Of a stretch of 35,096 nt of DNA, positions 1-8,348 are shown in pieces. Source of the stretch: JBBDNC01 sp040877875. GTDB taxonomy: Bacteria > Bacteroidota > Rhodothermia > Balneolales > Balneolaceae. Location of the stretch: positions 1 through 35,096 of the forward strand of contig JBBDNC010000034.1 in the NCBI GenBank assembly GCA_040877875.1, in the 5' to 3' direction. The position numbers were made by a program, and so were the translations under genes. The stretch's first letter is position 1; each line of letters begins with the position of its first letter. Under the pieces are notes generated by a model that worked only from the letters and a program-made list of their open reading frames with translations, was not told the origin of the DNA and did no database searches.

Positions 1-54
1 CCTGTAACCTACTGCTTAGAAGGCAGTTGCTCTATCCGGTTGAGCTACGGGCGC
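1..54 (-). tRNA. tRNA-Arg(TCT), 3' end cut off by window edge
   Basis: Read on the minus strand, the sequence begins GCGCCCG, followed by a D-arm GCTC...GAGC and an anticodon arm ACTGC-CTTCTAA-GCAGT, which gives anticodon TCT (arginine, AGA/AGG codons). The variable region and the first half of the T-stem (ACAGG) follow and then the window ends, so about 54 of roughly 75 bases are present. The matching 3' acceptor strand lies outside the window and cannot be checked. It is the downstream member of a two-tRNA group with tRNA-Pro. Confidence 0.93.
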
Positions 55-173
55 CTGTTGTCATGTTGATCGTTGTATTCCGAATGTATAGCCAGCCCGC
101 CTGTCGGCAAACGGTTGAGGCACGATTTCTGAATAACAAGTTCTCAAGGTGTATGCGCCCGTAATGTATACGA

Positions 174-190
174 TCCGCCCGCCGGCGGAC
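174..190. repeat. Dispersed GC palindrome, copy 1
   Basis: TCCGCC-CGCC-GGCGGA lies between the two tRNA genes. Similar intergenic palindromes lie between murD and ftsW (about 22023-22040) and inside the inverted-repeat element near dinB (30931-30946). All three fit TCCGCC-n-GGCGG(A/G). Their function is unknown; a short REP-like genomic repeat is the likely explanation. Confidence 0.5.
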
Positions 191-210
191 ACTCATTCAA
201 AAAACTTACG

Positions 211-284
211 TCGGGGAGACAGGATTTGAACCTGCGACCCTCTGCTCCCAAAGCAGATGCGCTGCCGGACTGCGCCACTCCCCG
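211..284 (-). tRNA. tRNA-Pro(TGG)
   Basis: The minus strand gives a full cloverleaf. The acceptor strands are CGGGGAG and CTCCCCG with discriminator A, the D-arm begins GGCGCAG, the anticodon stem-loop is CTGCT-TTGGGAG-CAG with anticodon TGG, and the T-arm contains GGTTCAAATCC. The CGGGGxG acceptor and the TGG anticodon are typical of bacterial proline tRNA. No CCA is encoded. It lies about 157 bases upstream of the tRNA-Arg in the same direction, so the two may be co-transcribed. Confidence 0.96.
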
Positions 285-665
285 AATAAGAATCCGCCCA
301 TTGGTACATTCTTTAACAACAAGAACGGTACTTCCCATTCGAATCTTCAAAAGAATCCAAATATAAAAGTATTGCTGTCAGAATGCAATAAAATCCCCGC
401 TAAAACTTTCCTCTTCTTATACTTTCCAGGCAAGCGGAGGAAGGTTGCCTTTTGTGCCGGAGCTGGCAGGCCTGAATGGGGATTCAGTGGGTAAACGACA
501 GATCCAGAGAAGAAAGCCCTGAGGTATTCGAGAATGCTGCAGGATATGGCCGGGAACGTGTACCCGGGTATACATTCAGGTGTGTTGAATGGGTTAAACG
601 AGTACCGGGCAGCGTCGGACAGGTTCGCCAGGTTTCCGCAGGGGCAGAAGGGCGTTCGATGCCAT
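285..665. other. Intergenic region without a convincing gene
   Basis: This is about 380 bases between the end of the glycosyltransferase and tRNA-Pro. Open frames exist on both strands, but none has a recognisable domain or a good start, and they overlap one another in a GC-rich stretch (430-660). A near-palindrome GTGTACCCGGGTATAC lies near 558. Bases 300-430 are AT-richer and presumably hold the promoter of the minus-strand tRNAs. I see no clear factor-independent terminator for the glycosyltransferase. Confidence 0.4.
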
Positions 666-1628
666 TCAGGAAGTCCGCCTGAAGCCAGCCCATTCACGTA
701 TAAACCCGCTGCCGTAGGCAAAGAGCTGCACACCCGCGGAAAGAATGCTCAGCCCGGCTATCGGGAGATTCTTTTCTCGCCCGTATGCATGCAGGAAGAT
801 CGCCAGGAAATAAAGGGCCGGGAAAAGGGCAAGGAAAAGAAAGTGCCCGGGGTCAGCGATCAGCAGGATTCCTAATACCGCCATGCCGACGGTGAAAAGG
901 GCGGGAAGGGAATGGATAAAGTTTACCTCATCCGGATAGTAGTTGCGGATGTTGATCCGCGCCCGGCCGAAAAAATGAACCTGCCGGAAAAATTGAAGAA
1001 GGTTGGCCCGCCGTTTGTGGTACACATAGGCGTCGCGAATCAAAACGGCCTTGAATCCGCTTTTGAGGATGCGAATGCTAAACTCGATATCCTCGCCCAT
1101 ACGGGGAATGCGGTATCCGCCCGTTTCCTGAAATACCTCTCTGGAGATGCCCATATTAAAACTTCGCGGATGAAACGGTTTCCTGCCGTTCCGGTGACCC
1201 CGGATACCGCCGGTCGTGAGGGGAGAGGACATCGTATAGCTGATGGCTTTTTGCAGCGGGGAAAACTCCGGGTGGGCACGGTCAGGGCCTCCCCACGCAT
1301 CCACCGGATGCTTTTCGAGATACCGGGCAACCGTTTTAAAATAGTGAGGCGGAATCAGGCAGTCGGAATCAAAGACGACAAAATATTCCCCTTCCGCCCG
1401 TTCAAACCCGTAGTTGCGGCTGAATCCCTGTCCTGAATTCTCCTTGTAAAAATAGCGGACCTTGAGCTCTTCCCGGTATTTGTCAACGATTTCCCGGCAG
1501 GGCCGCGTTGAGCCGTCTTCTACTATCAGTACCTCGAAATCCGTAAACGACTGACGGGTCAAACTCTCCAGCAGTTCATCCACTTCCTCCGGGCGGTTGT
1601 AGACGGGGATAATGACTGAAAAAAGCAT
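666..1628 (-). CDS. Family 2 glycosyltransferase with C-terminal membrane segments
   Basis: This is a GT-A fold (GT2) glycosyltransferase that would transfer a sugar from a nucleotide sugar to an acceptor at the inner face of the membrane. The N-terminus FSVIIPVYNR is the family nucleotide-binding strand. FVVFDSDC carries the DxD-like metal site, GEDIEFSIRI the catalytic ED region, and an HKRRANLLQFFRQ segment follows. The last 80 residues hold two or three hydrophobic stretches (around FTVGMAVLGILLIADPG), so it is probably membrane anchored. The ATG at 1628 was chosen because it directly precedes the conserved strand; an upstream TTG at 1694 would add 22 unconserved residues. The length of 320 residues is normal. 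It stands alone, diverging from the secreted-protein gene. Donor and acceptor cannot be told from sequence. Confidence 0.88.
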   Translation of the reverse strand: MLFSVIIPVYNRPEEVDELLESLTRQSFTDFEVLIVEDGSTRPCREIVDKYREELKVRYFYKENSGQGFSRNYGFERAEGEYFVVFDSDCLIPPHYFKTVARYLEKHPVDAWGGPDRAHPEFSPLQKAISYTMSSPLTTGGIRGHRNGRKPFHPRSFNMGISREVFQETGGYRIPRMGEDIEFSIRILKSGFKAVLIRDAYVYHKRRANLLQFFRQVHFFGRARINIRNYYPDEVNFIHSLPALFTVGMAVLGILLIADPGHFLFLALFPALYFLAIFLHAYGREKNLPIAGLSILSAGVQLFAYGSGFIREWAGFRRTS

Positions 1629-1721
1629 ATATGGTTTTTGCCTGAATTTTACGTTCTTCTTAAGCAGAGTTATCTTCTGCAAATCCTTTGACAATATAAA
1701 AAGATTAATTTACCCCCATTG

Positions 1722-2864
1722 ATGAAATATCTGTTCACCGCCCTCTGCTCGCTGATATGCATATCCCACGCAACGGCCCAGGAGATTACCGTGAGTCCGA
1801 CGGGTTTTTCAGGGCAAAACGATGTGCGCACATTTAGCCTGGAACAGGCCCATGTTACAAAGAACCCATCGGGCCTGATCATCCGCCCCATGGAGTCAAC
1901 ACCGGTGGAGTTGTCCCGGGTCCGCGCTTTTTCTTTCTCTCCGGCTTCCAAATTGTTGAGTGTTTTGCAAGCAGGAGAAACGGACACCCTGCAGGCCCAG
2001 CTATTCGATTCGCGGGGCAGGGCCCTCAAGGAATTTCCCCTTGAGCACTTCAGCCCCGGTGACCATACGCTGGACGTTACGGTCTTTGACGACGGACGAC
2101 AGGTGGTGCGGGATAATGTGGCGAATTTTACCTTTTTGGATACGGACGGCTCGAGGCTGTATAGCCTGTCAAACAGTACCGGAACCGCAGGAGGGGAAAC
2201 TGTTTCGGAGTTTAAAGCAGATCGCTATGGGCGTACGGTGGTGCTCTACAATCCGCAGATACGCTATGATGAGCAGACAGGGTCAAGGGCAAGGATTGTC
2301 AGAGGAGAGGATCATTTGACAAACCTGTACGAGAGCCCCGGCCGGGTGATTAAAGGGATTCACATCACGGAAAATGGCAGCTATATAACCGTCATTTCAG
2401 GGCGGGAGGGGACGGACGATCGCATTTTGTTGTTTGACCGGTTCGGAAACCCGATCCGTGAAATCACGACAGGGGAGACCGTAGCAGGGACTACATTGAC
2501 CGGAGATGCAAAATATCTGACGATCTTTTCCGAAAGCCGGGCTCAGGTCTACCGGGTGAGGGATCTTGAGCAAATCGGCAGCACAAGTTTGCGCGCGGCA
2601 AGTGTGTTCTACGCGGCCTATTACCCCGAGGATCAGCAGATCCTGGCACTCAGCGGTACGATTGACGGCGGGGAGGGCACAGGCCCCATTTCAGGCCCGG
2701 AAGTCCATGCGATCCATTTGGCAGAGAGGCAAATCGCACGGACAAGGATCGACTTTCCTCTTTCTGTCCTGAACCGTGACAGGATCCGGATCGTGCGAAG
2801 GGAAGCGAATCGATATTCGATTGAGGGGTTCAACCGGCACATGGAGGTGCAGGCCGGCTTTTAG
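1722..2864 (+). CDS. Secreted protein of unknown function, beta-propeller-like
   Basis: This is a 380-residue protein not recognised as a named family. It opens with a signal peptide (hydrophobic LFTALCSLICI, cleavage likely after HATA or ATAQ), so it should be exported to the periplasm or beyond. The mature part is rich in beta-strand stretches recurring about every 40-50 residues (for example GRTVVLYNPQIRY, GSYITVISGREG, AKYLTIFSESRAQVYRV, QQILALSGT), a pattern seen in WD40/YVTN-type propellers. No lipobox, no membrane helix and no C-terminal sorting domain are visible. The ATG at 1722 is preferred over the TTG immediately before it. A TTGACA lies at 1688-1693, but I cannot pair it with a good -10. 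It is monocistronic and ends in a hairpin shared with the convergent clpC. Confidence 0.75.
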   Translation: MKYLFTALCSLICISHATAQEITVSPTGFSGQNDVRTFSLEQAHVTKNPSGLIIRPMESTPVELSRVRAFSFSPASKLLSVLQAGETDTLQAQLFDSRGRALKEFPLEHFSPGDHTLDVTVFDDGRQVVRDNVANFTFLDTDGSRLYSLSNSTGTAGGETVSEFKADRYGRTVVLYNPQIRYDEQTGSRARIVRGEDHLTNLYESPGRVIKGIHITENGSYITVISGREGTDDRILLFDRFGNPIREITTGETVAGTTLTGDAKYLTIFSESRAQVYRVRDLEQIGSTSLRAASVFYAAYYPEDQQILALSGTIDGGEGTGPISGPEVHAIHLAERQIARTRIDFPLSVLNRDRIRIVRREANRYSIEGFNRHMEVQAGF

Positions 2865-2882
2865 CAGCCGGGCCGACATAAT

Positions 2883-2916
2883 AATGCCCCTCTTGTCATC
2901 CGACAACCGGGGCATT
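2883..2916. terminator. Hairpin between convergent genes (bidirectional terminator)
   Basis: Perfect arms AATGCCCC (2883-2890) and GGGGCATT (2909-2916) enclose a second stem, TTGTC/GACAA, with an ATCC loop. The hairpin lies between the stop of the secreted-protein gene (2864) and the stop of clpC (2946). The 3' flank is T-containing rather than a long U-tract, so termination in both directions is inferred from structure and position. Confidence 0.7.
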
Positions 2917-2945
2917 TGAAAATTTGAACCGGAGAGTCCCTGTGA

Positions 2946-5540
2946 TCAGGCGTTGGCCTGTTCTTCGGATTTGGATTCGGATTCGTTGTTTTCCGGGTTC
3001 TCCTCTGAAGATTTTTTAGATTCCAGGCTCTTTTCCGGCAAGTCCCAATCAAACTCCAGTCCGTCGCGCGACTTGTTCATCTTGATTTTAATGACGGACC
3101 CTTCCGGATGTTCCGCTTCCAGGATTTCTTCTGCAAGTGGATCTTCTATATATTTCTGGATCGCGCGATGCAGTGGCCGTGCTCCATACTTTTGGTCGAA
3201 TCCTTTATCCGTAATGAAGTCTTTGGCTCCCTTCGTCAATTCAAGATCGTATCCCATTTCATGGATTCGTTTGTAGAGGTCTTCGGCCAGAATGTCGATG
3301 ATCTTGAAAATATCTTCTTTTTCCAGTGCCCGGAAGGTGATGACATCATCAATCCGGTTAAGGAATTCAGGATTGAAGACTTTTTTCAGGGCGTCCTGAA
3401 TGGTTGATTTCATCTGGGAATAGTCGAAGGTTCCCTCACTATTGGAGAATCCTATTCCCTTACCCATATTTCGAATATCACGGGCTCCGATATTGGAGGT
3501 CATGATAATAATCGTATTACGGAAATCAACCTTGCGTCCGAGGCTGTCGGTCAGGATTCCATCGTCCAGCACCTGAAGCAGGATGTTAAACACATCCGGG
3601 TGGGCTTTTTCAATTTCATCGAGCAGTACGACACTGTAAGGCTTGCGCCGGACTTTCTCGGTCAGGATGCCTCCTTCTTCATACCCGACATATCCCGGAG
3701 GAGCTCCCACCAGGCGTGATACACTGAACTTTTCCATGTATTCACTCATGTCGACCCGGATCAGGGCGTCTTCCTTGTCAAACAGGTATTGAGCCAGAAC
3801 CTTGGCCATTTCCGTTTTACCAACTCCCGTGGGACCGAGGAAAATAAACGACCCGATGGGGCGGGAGGGATCTTTTAATCCTGCCCGCGTACGCTGAATG
3901 GCTTTTGTCAGTTTGGTAATGGCTTCATCCTGGCCAATGACTTTTTTAGAGAGCTGCTCCTTCATTTTGAGCAATTTCTTGCCTTCGCTTTGAGTAATTT
4001 TGGTGACAGGAACTCCGCTCATCATGGCGACGACGGCTGCTACATCCTCATCGGCTACATCGTAGACAATGGTTTCGGATTCTTTTTCCCAATTTTTCTG
4101 AGCCTGCTCCAGTTCTTCGAGCAACCGTTTTTCGGAATCGCGCAACCTTGCCGCTTCCTCAAAACGCTGTTTTTTTACCATTGCATTTTTTTCATTGCTC
4201 GTTTTTTCAATCTCCTCTTCAAGGTCCAGAATTTCCTGGGGTACGGTAATATTGGAAAGGTGCACCCGGGCCCCGGCTTCATCCAAAGCGTCGATGGCCT
4301 TGTCAGGCAGGAAATGATCAGTTACGTAGCGGTTCGTCAGTTTCACACAGGCATCAATCGCTTCATCGGAATAATTGACACTATGATGTTTTTCATATTT
4401 GGATTTAATCTGTTTCAGAATCTCGGTGGTTTCTTCAGGAGTAGTCGGCTCCACCATGATCTTCTGAAATCGCCGCTCCAGCGCGCCGTCTTTTTCGATA
4501 TACTGACGGTATTCATTGAGGGTGGTTGCGCCGATGGCCTGGATTTCACCCCGTGCCAATGCAGGTTTCAACATGTTGGAAGCGTCGAGCGAGCCACTGG
4601 CTCCGCCGGCCCCGACAATGGTATGCAATTCGTCAATAAAGAGGATGACGTTTTCGGTTTTTTCCAGTTCGCTCATCACCGCTTTCATCCGTTCTTCAAA
4701 CTGCCCTCTGTATTTTGTTCCTGCAACCAGGGCAGCAAGGTCCAGAGCGACGACCCGCTTGTCATACAGCACCCTGGAAACTTTCCTTTCGATAATTCGC
4801 GTAGCCAGTCCTTCGGCAATTGCCGTTTTACCTACGCCGGGTTCCCCGATGAGTACCGGGTTGTTCTTTTTCCGCCGGCTCAGCACCTGGGCTACACGCT
4901 CAATTTCTTTCTCCCGCCCGATAATCGGGTCGAGTTTCCCATCTTCAGCTAACTGTGTAAGATCCCGGCCGAAGTTGTCGAGTACCGGAGTTTTGGACTT
5001 TCCCATTTTCTTTTCCCGTGAACTGCCAGATTTTTGTGATCCTTTGGATGACGAGATACTGGCTTTGATATCACTCGCATCATCCGGGTCTTCGTCGCGG
5101 GATTTGCCTGATATAATCAGATCCAGCTCTTCCCGGACAGCATCATACGATATATTATACTGATGCAAAATCTGTGCCGCAATATTTTCCTCATCGCGTA
5201 AAAGTGATAATAACAGGTGTTCGGTTCCAATTGTGTCACTTTTGTAGAGTTTTGCTTCCAAATAGGTGATTCGTAGAACTTTCTCGGCCTGCTTGGTTAG
5301 GGGTATGTTTCCGACCGTGACAGATCCGCCAGTTCCGCGGACGGTATCCTCAATGGTTTTTTTAAGTTTGTACAGATCACAGTCGAGATTTTTAAGAATA
5401 CGAATCGCCACACCTTCGCCCAGGCGGACGATACCAAGGATTAGATGTTCCGTCCCTATATAATCATGGCCGAGACGCAGAGCCTCCTCCCTGCTGAATT
5501 GAATGACGTCGCGTACTTTACTTGAAAAATTACCCTCCAT
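2946..5540 (-). CDS. clpC: ClpC-type AAA+ unfoldase, ATPase subunit of Clp protease
   Basis: This is a Hsp100 unfoldase that uses ATP to unfold proteins and feed them to ClpP. Two Clp-N repeats occupy residues 1-145, with the repeated phrase IGTEHL at about 29 and 104. The first AAA domain has Walker A GEPGVGKT at 232-239 and Walker B ILFIDE near 300. A UVR-type coiled segment (KKQRFEEAARLRDSEKRL) at 456-473 separates ClpC from ClpA and ClpB. The second AAA domain has Walker A GPTGVGKT near 569 and Walker B VVLLDE near 637, then the C-terminal D2-small domain. The last 40 residues are an acidic E/S/N-rich tail (KSSEENPENNESES), longer than usual. The length of 864 residues is typical. No mcsA, mcsB or ctsR lies beside it. 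The ATG at 5540 directly precedes the conserved N-domain. Confidence 0.97.
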   Translation of the reverse strand: MEGNFSSKVRDVIQFSREEALRLGHDYIGTEHLILGIVRLGEGVAIRILKNLDCDLYKLKKTIEDTVRGTGGSVTVGNIPLTKQAEKVLRITYLEAKLYKSDTIGTEHLLLSLLRDEENIAAQILHQYNISYDAVREELDLIISGKSRDEDPDDASDIKASISSSKGSQKSGSSREKKMGKSKTPVLDNFGRDLTQLAEDGKLDPIIGREKEIERVAQVLSRRKKNNPVLIGEPGVGKTAIAEGLATRIIERKVSRVLYDKRVVALDLAALVAGTKYRGQFEERMKAVMSELEKTENVILFIDELHTIVGAGGASGSLDASNMLKPALARGEIQAIGATTLNEYRQYIEKDGALERRFQKIMVEPTTPEETTEILKQIKSKYEKHHSVNYSDEAIDACVKLTNRYVTDHFLPDKAIDALDEAGARVHLSNITVPQEILDLEEEIEKTSNEKNAMVKKQRFEEAARLRDSEKRLLEELEQAQKNWEKESETIVYDVADEDVAAVVAMMSGVPVTKITQSEGKKLLKMKEQLSKKVIGQDEAITKLTKAIQRTRAGLKDPSRPIGSFIFLGPTGVGKTEMAKVLAQYLFDKEDALIRVDMSEYMEKFSVSRLVGAPPGYVGYEEGGILTEKVRRKPYSVVLLDEIEKAHPDVFNILLQVLDDGILTDSLGRKVDFRNTIIIMTSNIGARDIRNMGKGIGFSNSEGTFDYSQMKSTIQDALKKVFNPEFLNRIDDVITFRALEKEDIFKIIDILAEDLYKRIHEMGYDLELTKGAKDFITDKGFDQKYGARPLHRAIQKYIEDPLAEEILEAEHPEGSVIKIKMNKSRDGLEFDWDLPEKSLESKKSSEENPENNESESKSEEQANA

Positions 5541-5630
5541 GGTGGACCTGCAAAAAGTTTAAGTATTAATAGCTTTCGAAATATACAAACGAGTTAAAGA
5601 AAAGTTTAGTTTCTAACATTCTCCAAAGTA

Positions 5631-5645
5631 GTATTGCGGTATTGC
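5631..5645. promoter_or_regulatory. Tandem heptamer upstream of clpC
   Basis: GTATTGC occurs twice (5631-5637 and 5639-5645), one base apart, about 90-105 bases upstream of the clpC start. Tandem heptamers are the form of CtsR sites in Firmicutes, but this sequence does not match the CtsR consensus and no ctsR is present here. The regulatory role is only inferred from position and repetition. Confidence 0.25.
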
Positions 5646-5655
5646 AAAAGCAAAC

Positions 5656-5679
5656 ATAAACAGGTTCAAAACTGTTTAT
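5656..5679 (-). terminator. Possible terminator after gpmI
   Basis: Perfect 8-bp arms ATAAACAG (5656-5663) and CTGTTTAT (5672-5679) with an 8-base loop lie 20-45 bases after the gpmI stop on the minus strand, followed on that strand by the T-rich TTTGCTTTTGC. The stem is AT-rich and weak, so it may be only an attenuating signal before clpC. Confidence 0.4.
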
Positions 5680-5700
5680 TGACGGAATAAAATATAACTG

Positions 5701-7221
5701 TTAATAGAGAGGTTTTCCCGTCATTTCGTCGGGTTGAGGCAAACCCATCATTTTCAATAAGGTAGGAGCTACATCCGCCAGAATTCCCTCGTTCATGCTG
5801 ACATTCTCTTCCCCGATCAGAATGGCCGGTACCCGTGCATTCGTGTGAGCGGTATGGGCGCTTCCGTCGGGTTGTATCATGCAGTCGGCATTTCCATGGT
5901 CGGCTATGATCAGGATTTTATAGTCGTTTTCACGTGCCGTTCGAATGACCTTTTCGAGTTCATGGTCGATTGTTTCAACCGCCTTGACTGCCGCTTCCAT
6001 AATACCGGTATGTCCGACCATATCGGGGTTGGCGTAGTTGAGAACCACCAGGTCAAATACCGCTTTGTTCAATTCGATACACAGTTTTTCGGTGACTTCC
6101 GCGGCACTCATCTCAGGTTGAAGATCGTAGGTTGCCACTTTCGGACTTTGAATCATGATCCGTTCTTCTCCCTTGTTCGGGGGCTCTATTCCCCCGTTGA
6201 AGAAATAGGTAACATGCGGATATTTTTCCGTTTCGGCGATACGAAGCTGCCTGAGATTCCGGTTGCCTACATATTCCCCCAGGGTGTTTTCCAGGTTGAC
6301 AGGGGGCCAGGCAACGTGAAGGTGGCCGGCAAAAGTTTCGTCGTACGATGTAAAGGAAGAGATGTGTAAGTCAAGTTTTTCTGTCTCAAAAGGAACTTCC
6401 TCAAATTGTAAAAAGGCTTTCAGAATTTGTCTTGCACGGTCGCCGCGGATATTGAAAAAGACGACTACATCTCCCTTTTGAATTCGGCTGTTTACATCGG
6501 TTTCAACCCGGTGGGGTTCCAGGAACTCGTCCGTTTTATCTTCCTCATAGGAAGCAGTAAAGGCCTCTTCCGGACTGGAAACCGTTTTTCCCGTACCGTG
6601 GACAAGCAGTTGATAGGCTTTTTCGGTTCGTTCCCATCGTTTGTCACGGTCCATAGCGAAGTAGCGTCCGATAACCGAAGCAATTTCCCCGATTCCTTCA
6701 CTCCCGGCCTTATTCAGTAAATCCCGGCAATACTGAAGTCCGCCGGTAGGGGACGTGTCGCGTCCGTCGGTAAATGCGTGGATAAACGCGTGGTCCAGGT
6801 TAAACTCCCCGGCCATTTCCAGCAGGGCATACAAGTGTTCGATATGGCTGTGGACTCCTCCGTCAGAGAAAAGTCCCATGAAATGAATTCGTCCCTTCTC
6901 TCCGGCTTTACGAAAAGCGTTTGTCAAAGCCTTGTTTTCGAAGAAGGAACCCTCCTCGATGGATTGATTGACCCTGGAAAGTTCCTGCCAGACGATCCGG
7001 CCGGCCCCGATATTGAGATGACCCACTTCGGAGTTGCCGAATTGCCCATCCGGCAAGCCAACGCTTGTTCCGCTCGCTGACAGACTTGAGTGGGGGTATT
7101 TTTGGAACAGCGAATCGATGTAAGGAGTATCCGCCCGGTCAATCGCACTTACGGAAGGGTCCTCGGCAATACCGAACCCATCCAGGATAACAAGAATTGC
7201 TTTCGAAGGTTGATCAGCCAA
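5701..7221 (-). CDS. gpmI: 2,3-bisphosphoglycerate-independent phosphoglycerate mutase
   Basis: This enzyme interconverts 3- and 2-phosphoglycerate in glycolysis and gluconeogenesis using two Mn ions and a phosphoserine intermediate, in the cytoplasm. The metal-binding ILDGFG lies at residues 12-17. The catalytic serine is in FGNSEVGHLNIGAGR (Ser64). The inserted transferase domain includes HAFTDGRDTSP and YFAMDRDKRWERT. The C-terminal metal site is ADHGNADCM followed by HTAHTNARVPAIL. The length of 506 residues is normal. The start is a TTG at 7221, preceded by AGGGA; no ATG lies between it and the conserved N-terminus. It begins 20 bases after the rpsT stop, so both are probably one transcript. 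Confidence 0.97.
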   Translation of the reverse strand: MADQPSKAILVILDGFGIAEDPSVSAIDRADTPYIDSLFQKYPHSSLSASGTSVGLPDGQFGNSEVGHLNIGAGRIVWQELSRVNQSIEEGSFFENKALTNAFRKAGEKGRIHFMGLFSDGGVHSHIEHLYALLEMAGEFNLDHAFIHAFTDGRDTSPTGGLQYCRDLLNKAGSEGIGEIASVIGRYFAMDRDKRWERTEKAYQLLVHGTGKTVSSPEEAFTASYEEDKTDEFLEPHRVETDVNSRIQKGDVVVFFNIRGDRARQILKAFLQFEEVPFETEKLDLHISSFTSYDETFAGHLHVAWPPVNLENTLGEYVGNRNLRQLRIAETEKYPHVTYFFNGGIEPPNKGEERIMIQSPKVATYDLQPEMSAAEVTEKLCIELNKAVFDLVVLNYANPDMVGHTGIMEAAVKAVETIDHELEKVIRTARENDYKILIIADHGNADCMIQPDGSAHTAHTNARVPAILIGEENVSMNEGILADVAPTLLKMMGLPQPDEMTGKPLY

Positions 7222-7240
7222 AATTCCCTGCTTGCTTTAC

Positions 7241-7498
7241 TTACGACTTAAGACTGTTAACATGTTTTGTTAAGCGGGCCTTGTTGCGGGCGGCAAAATT
7301 TTTGTGTACGACTCCCTTTCCAGTCATACGATCCAGATACGAGGCGGCCTCTTTGAGATGTTTTTCAGCCTCGGCCGGGTCGGTTGAATTGAGTACATTT
7401 TTGATAAGCGTTTGCATTTTCGAACGCCGGTGCCGGTTGTGGGCCCGCCGCTTTTTATTTTGACGCATCCGCTTGATAGCTGACTTATGTTGTGGCAT
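7241..7498 (-). CDS. rpsT: 30S ribosomal protein S20
   Basis: This small-subunit protein binds 16S rRNA near the bottom of the body. The 85-residue protein is strongly basic and helical, with the family N-terminus MPQHKSAIKRMRQNKKRRAHNR and the later KGVVHKNFAARNKARLTKHV segment. The length is normal and the ATG at 7498 matches the family start. It diverges from cmk across a 123-base region that must hold both promoters, and it leads a two-gene transcript into gpmI. Confidence 0.96.
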   Translation of the reverse strand: MPQHKSAIKRMRQNKKRRAHNRHRRSKMQTLIKNVLNSTDPAEAEKHLKEAASYLDRMTGKGVVHKNFAARNKARLTKHVNSLKS

Positions 7499-7621
7499 AA
7501 TTTGTTTGTAACGTTTTAAAGCACGAATTTTTTAATAGAACACGAATTTAAAGCTTATCCATTCATTATACAAGATAGGATTGATAATTATGTCCAAAAA
7601 ATTTAATTTAACTGTTCTCTG

Positions 7622-8281
7622 ATGATTATTGTAATTGACGGCCTTTCCGGTTCAGGCAAGAGTTCAACCGCCAAAGCAGTAGCAAAGACGCTTGGGATTC
7701 AGTATCTGGATTCCGGAGCCTTGTATCGGGCGGTAACTTATATCTGGCTGGAGGAGAAGGCCTCTGACGAATTGTTCCTTGACAACCTGTTTTCAAAAGA
7801 TATCCGTTTTAAATTTCAAGACGATCAATTTCACGTTTGGGTGGATGGAGAGGATGTCAGCGGAAAAATTCGTACCGGACGTGTGTCAAATCACGTCAGT
7901 ACGGTCGCCTCAATGCCCGCCGTTCGCAAGTATGTAAATGAATTAATGCGGAAGGCTGTTCGGAATGACTTCTATATTGCCGACGGACGAGATCTTGGAT
8001 CCGCTGTGTTTCCGGACGCAGATTTGAAGTTTTTTATGAAAGCTTCACTGGATGTTCGTGCAAAACGCAGACATGAAGAAATGACAGAGGGAGGGGAAAA
8101 AATTTCCCTTGGAGATGTAGAAAGAAATCTTGAACAAAGGGACCATCTTGACTCCACCCGTGAAATCGATCCCCTTTGCAAACCGGCCGATGCCATTGAA
8201 ATTGATACAAGCGGAATAACTTTTGATGAACAGGTCCAAATGATTTGTTCGATGATTACAGAGCGTTTGAATTTAAACTGA
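7622..8281 (+). CDS. cmk: (d)CMP kinase
   Basis: This cytidylate kinase phosphorylates CMP and dCMP with ATP for pyrimidine nucleotide supply in the cytoplasm. The P-loop GLSGSGKSS lies at residues 7-15. The LDSGALYRAVTY segment and the ADGRDLGSAVFPDADLKFF strand bind substrate. The lid has AKRRHEE and the C-terminal STREIDPL region is conserved. The length of 219 residues is normal. The ATG at 7622 is the first codon of the conserved IIVIDG strand, and no strong Shine-Dalgarno is visible. rpsA follows 67 bases later, an arrangement conserved in many bacteria. Confidence 0.97.
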   Translation: MIIVIDGLSGSGKSSTAKAVAKTLGIQYLDSGALYRAVTYIWLEEKASDELFLDNLFSKDIRFKFQDDQFHVWVDGEDVSGKIRTGRVSNHVSTVASMPAVRKYVNELMRKAVRNDFYIADGRDLGSAVFPDADLKFFMKASLDVRAKRRHEEMTEGGEKISLGDVERNLEQRDHLDSTREIDPLCKPADAIEIDTSGITFDEQVQMICSMITERLNLN

Positions 8282-8306
8282 AAACTAAAATATCAATCTT
8301 AATCCC

Positions 8307-8324
8307 TCTGGCAGGCTTGCCGGA
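8307..8324 (+). promoter_or_regulatory. Stem-loop in the rpsA leader
   Basis: TCTGGCA and TGCCGGA pair over seven positions (one G-U) around a GGCT loop. The structure ends 25 bases before the rpsA start codon, between cmk and rpsA. S1 autoregulates its own leader in enterobacteria through RNA hairpins, so a similar role is possible here. A single small hairpin is weak evidence. Confidence 0.3.
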
Positions 8325-8348
8325 GCGGCATTTTTAAACAAACCATAA

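Noticed and set aside
144..350. 68-residue minus-strand ORF containing GVAQSGSASALGAEGRRFKS
   Set aside because: This is the translation of tRNA-Pro, a well-known false ORF.
347..733. 128-residue minus-strand ORF after the glycosyltransferase, possibly a frameshifted continuation
   Set aside because: The glycosyltransferase already ends at a natural length, and this frame has Pro/Cys-rich composition without any motif.
3990..4952. 320-residue plus-strand ORF inside clpC
   Set aside because: It is antisense to the intact clpC Walker A and UVR regions, Phe-rich, without domain or start signals.
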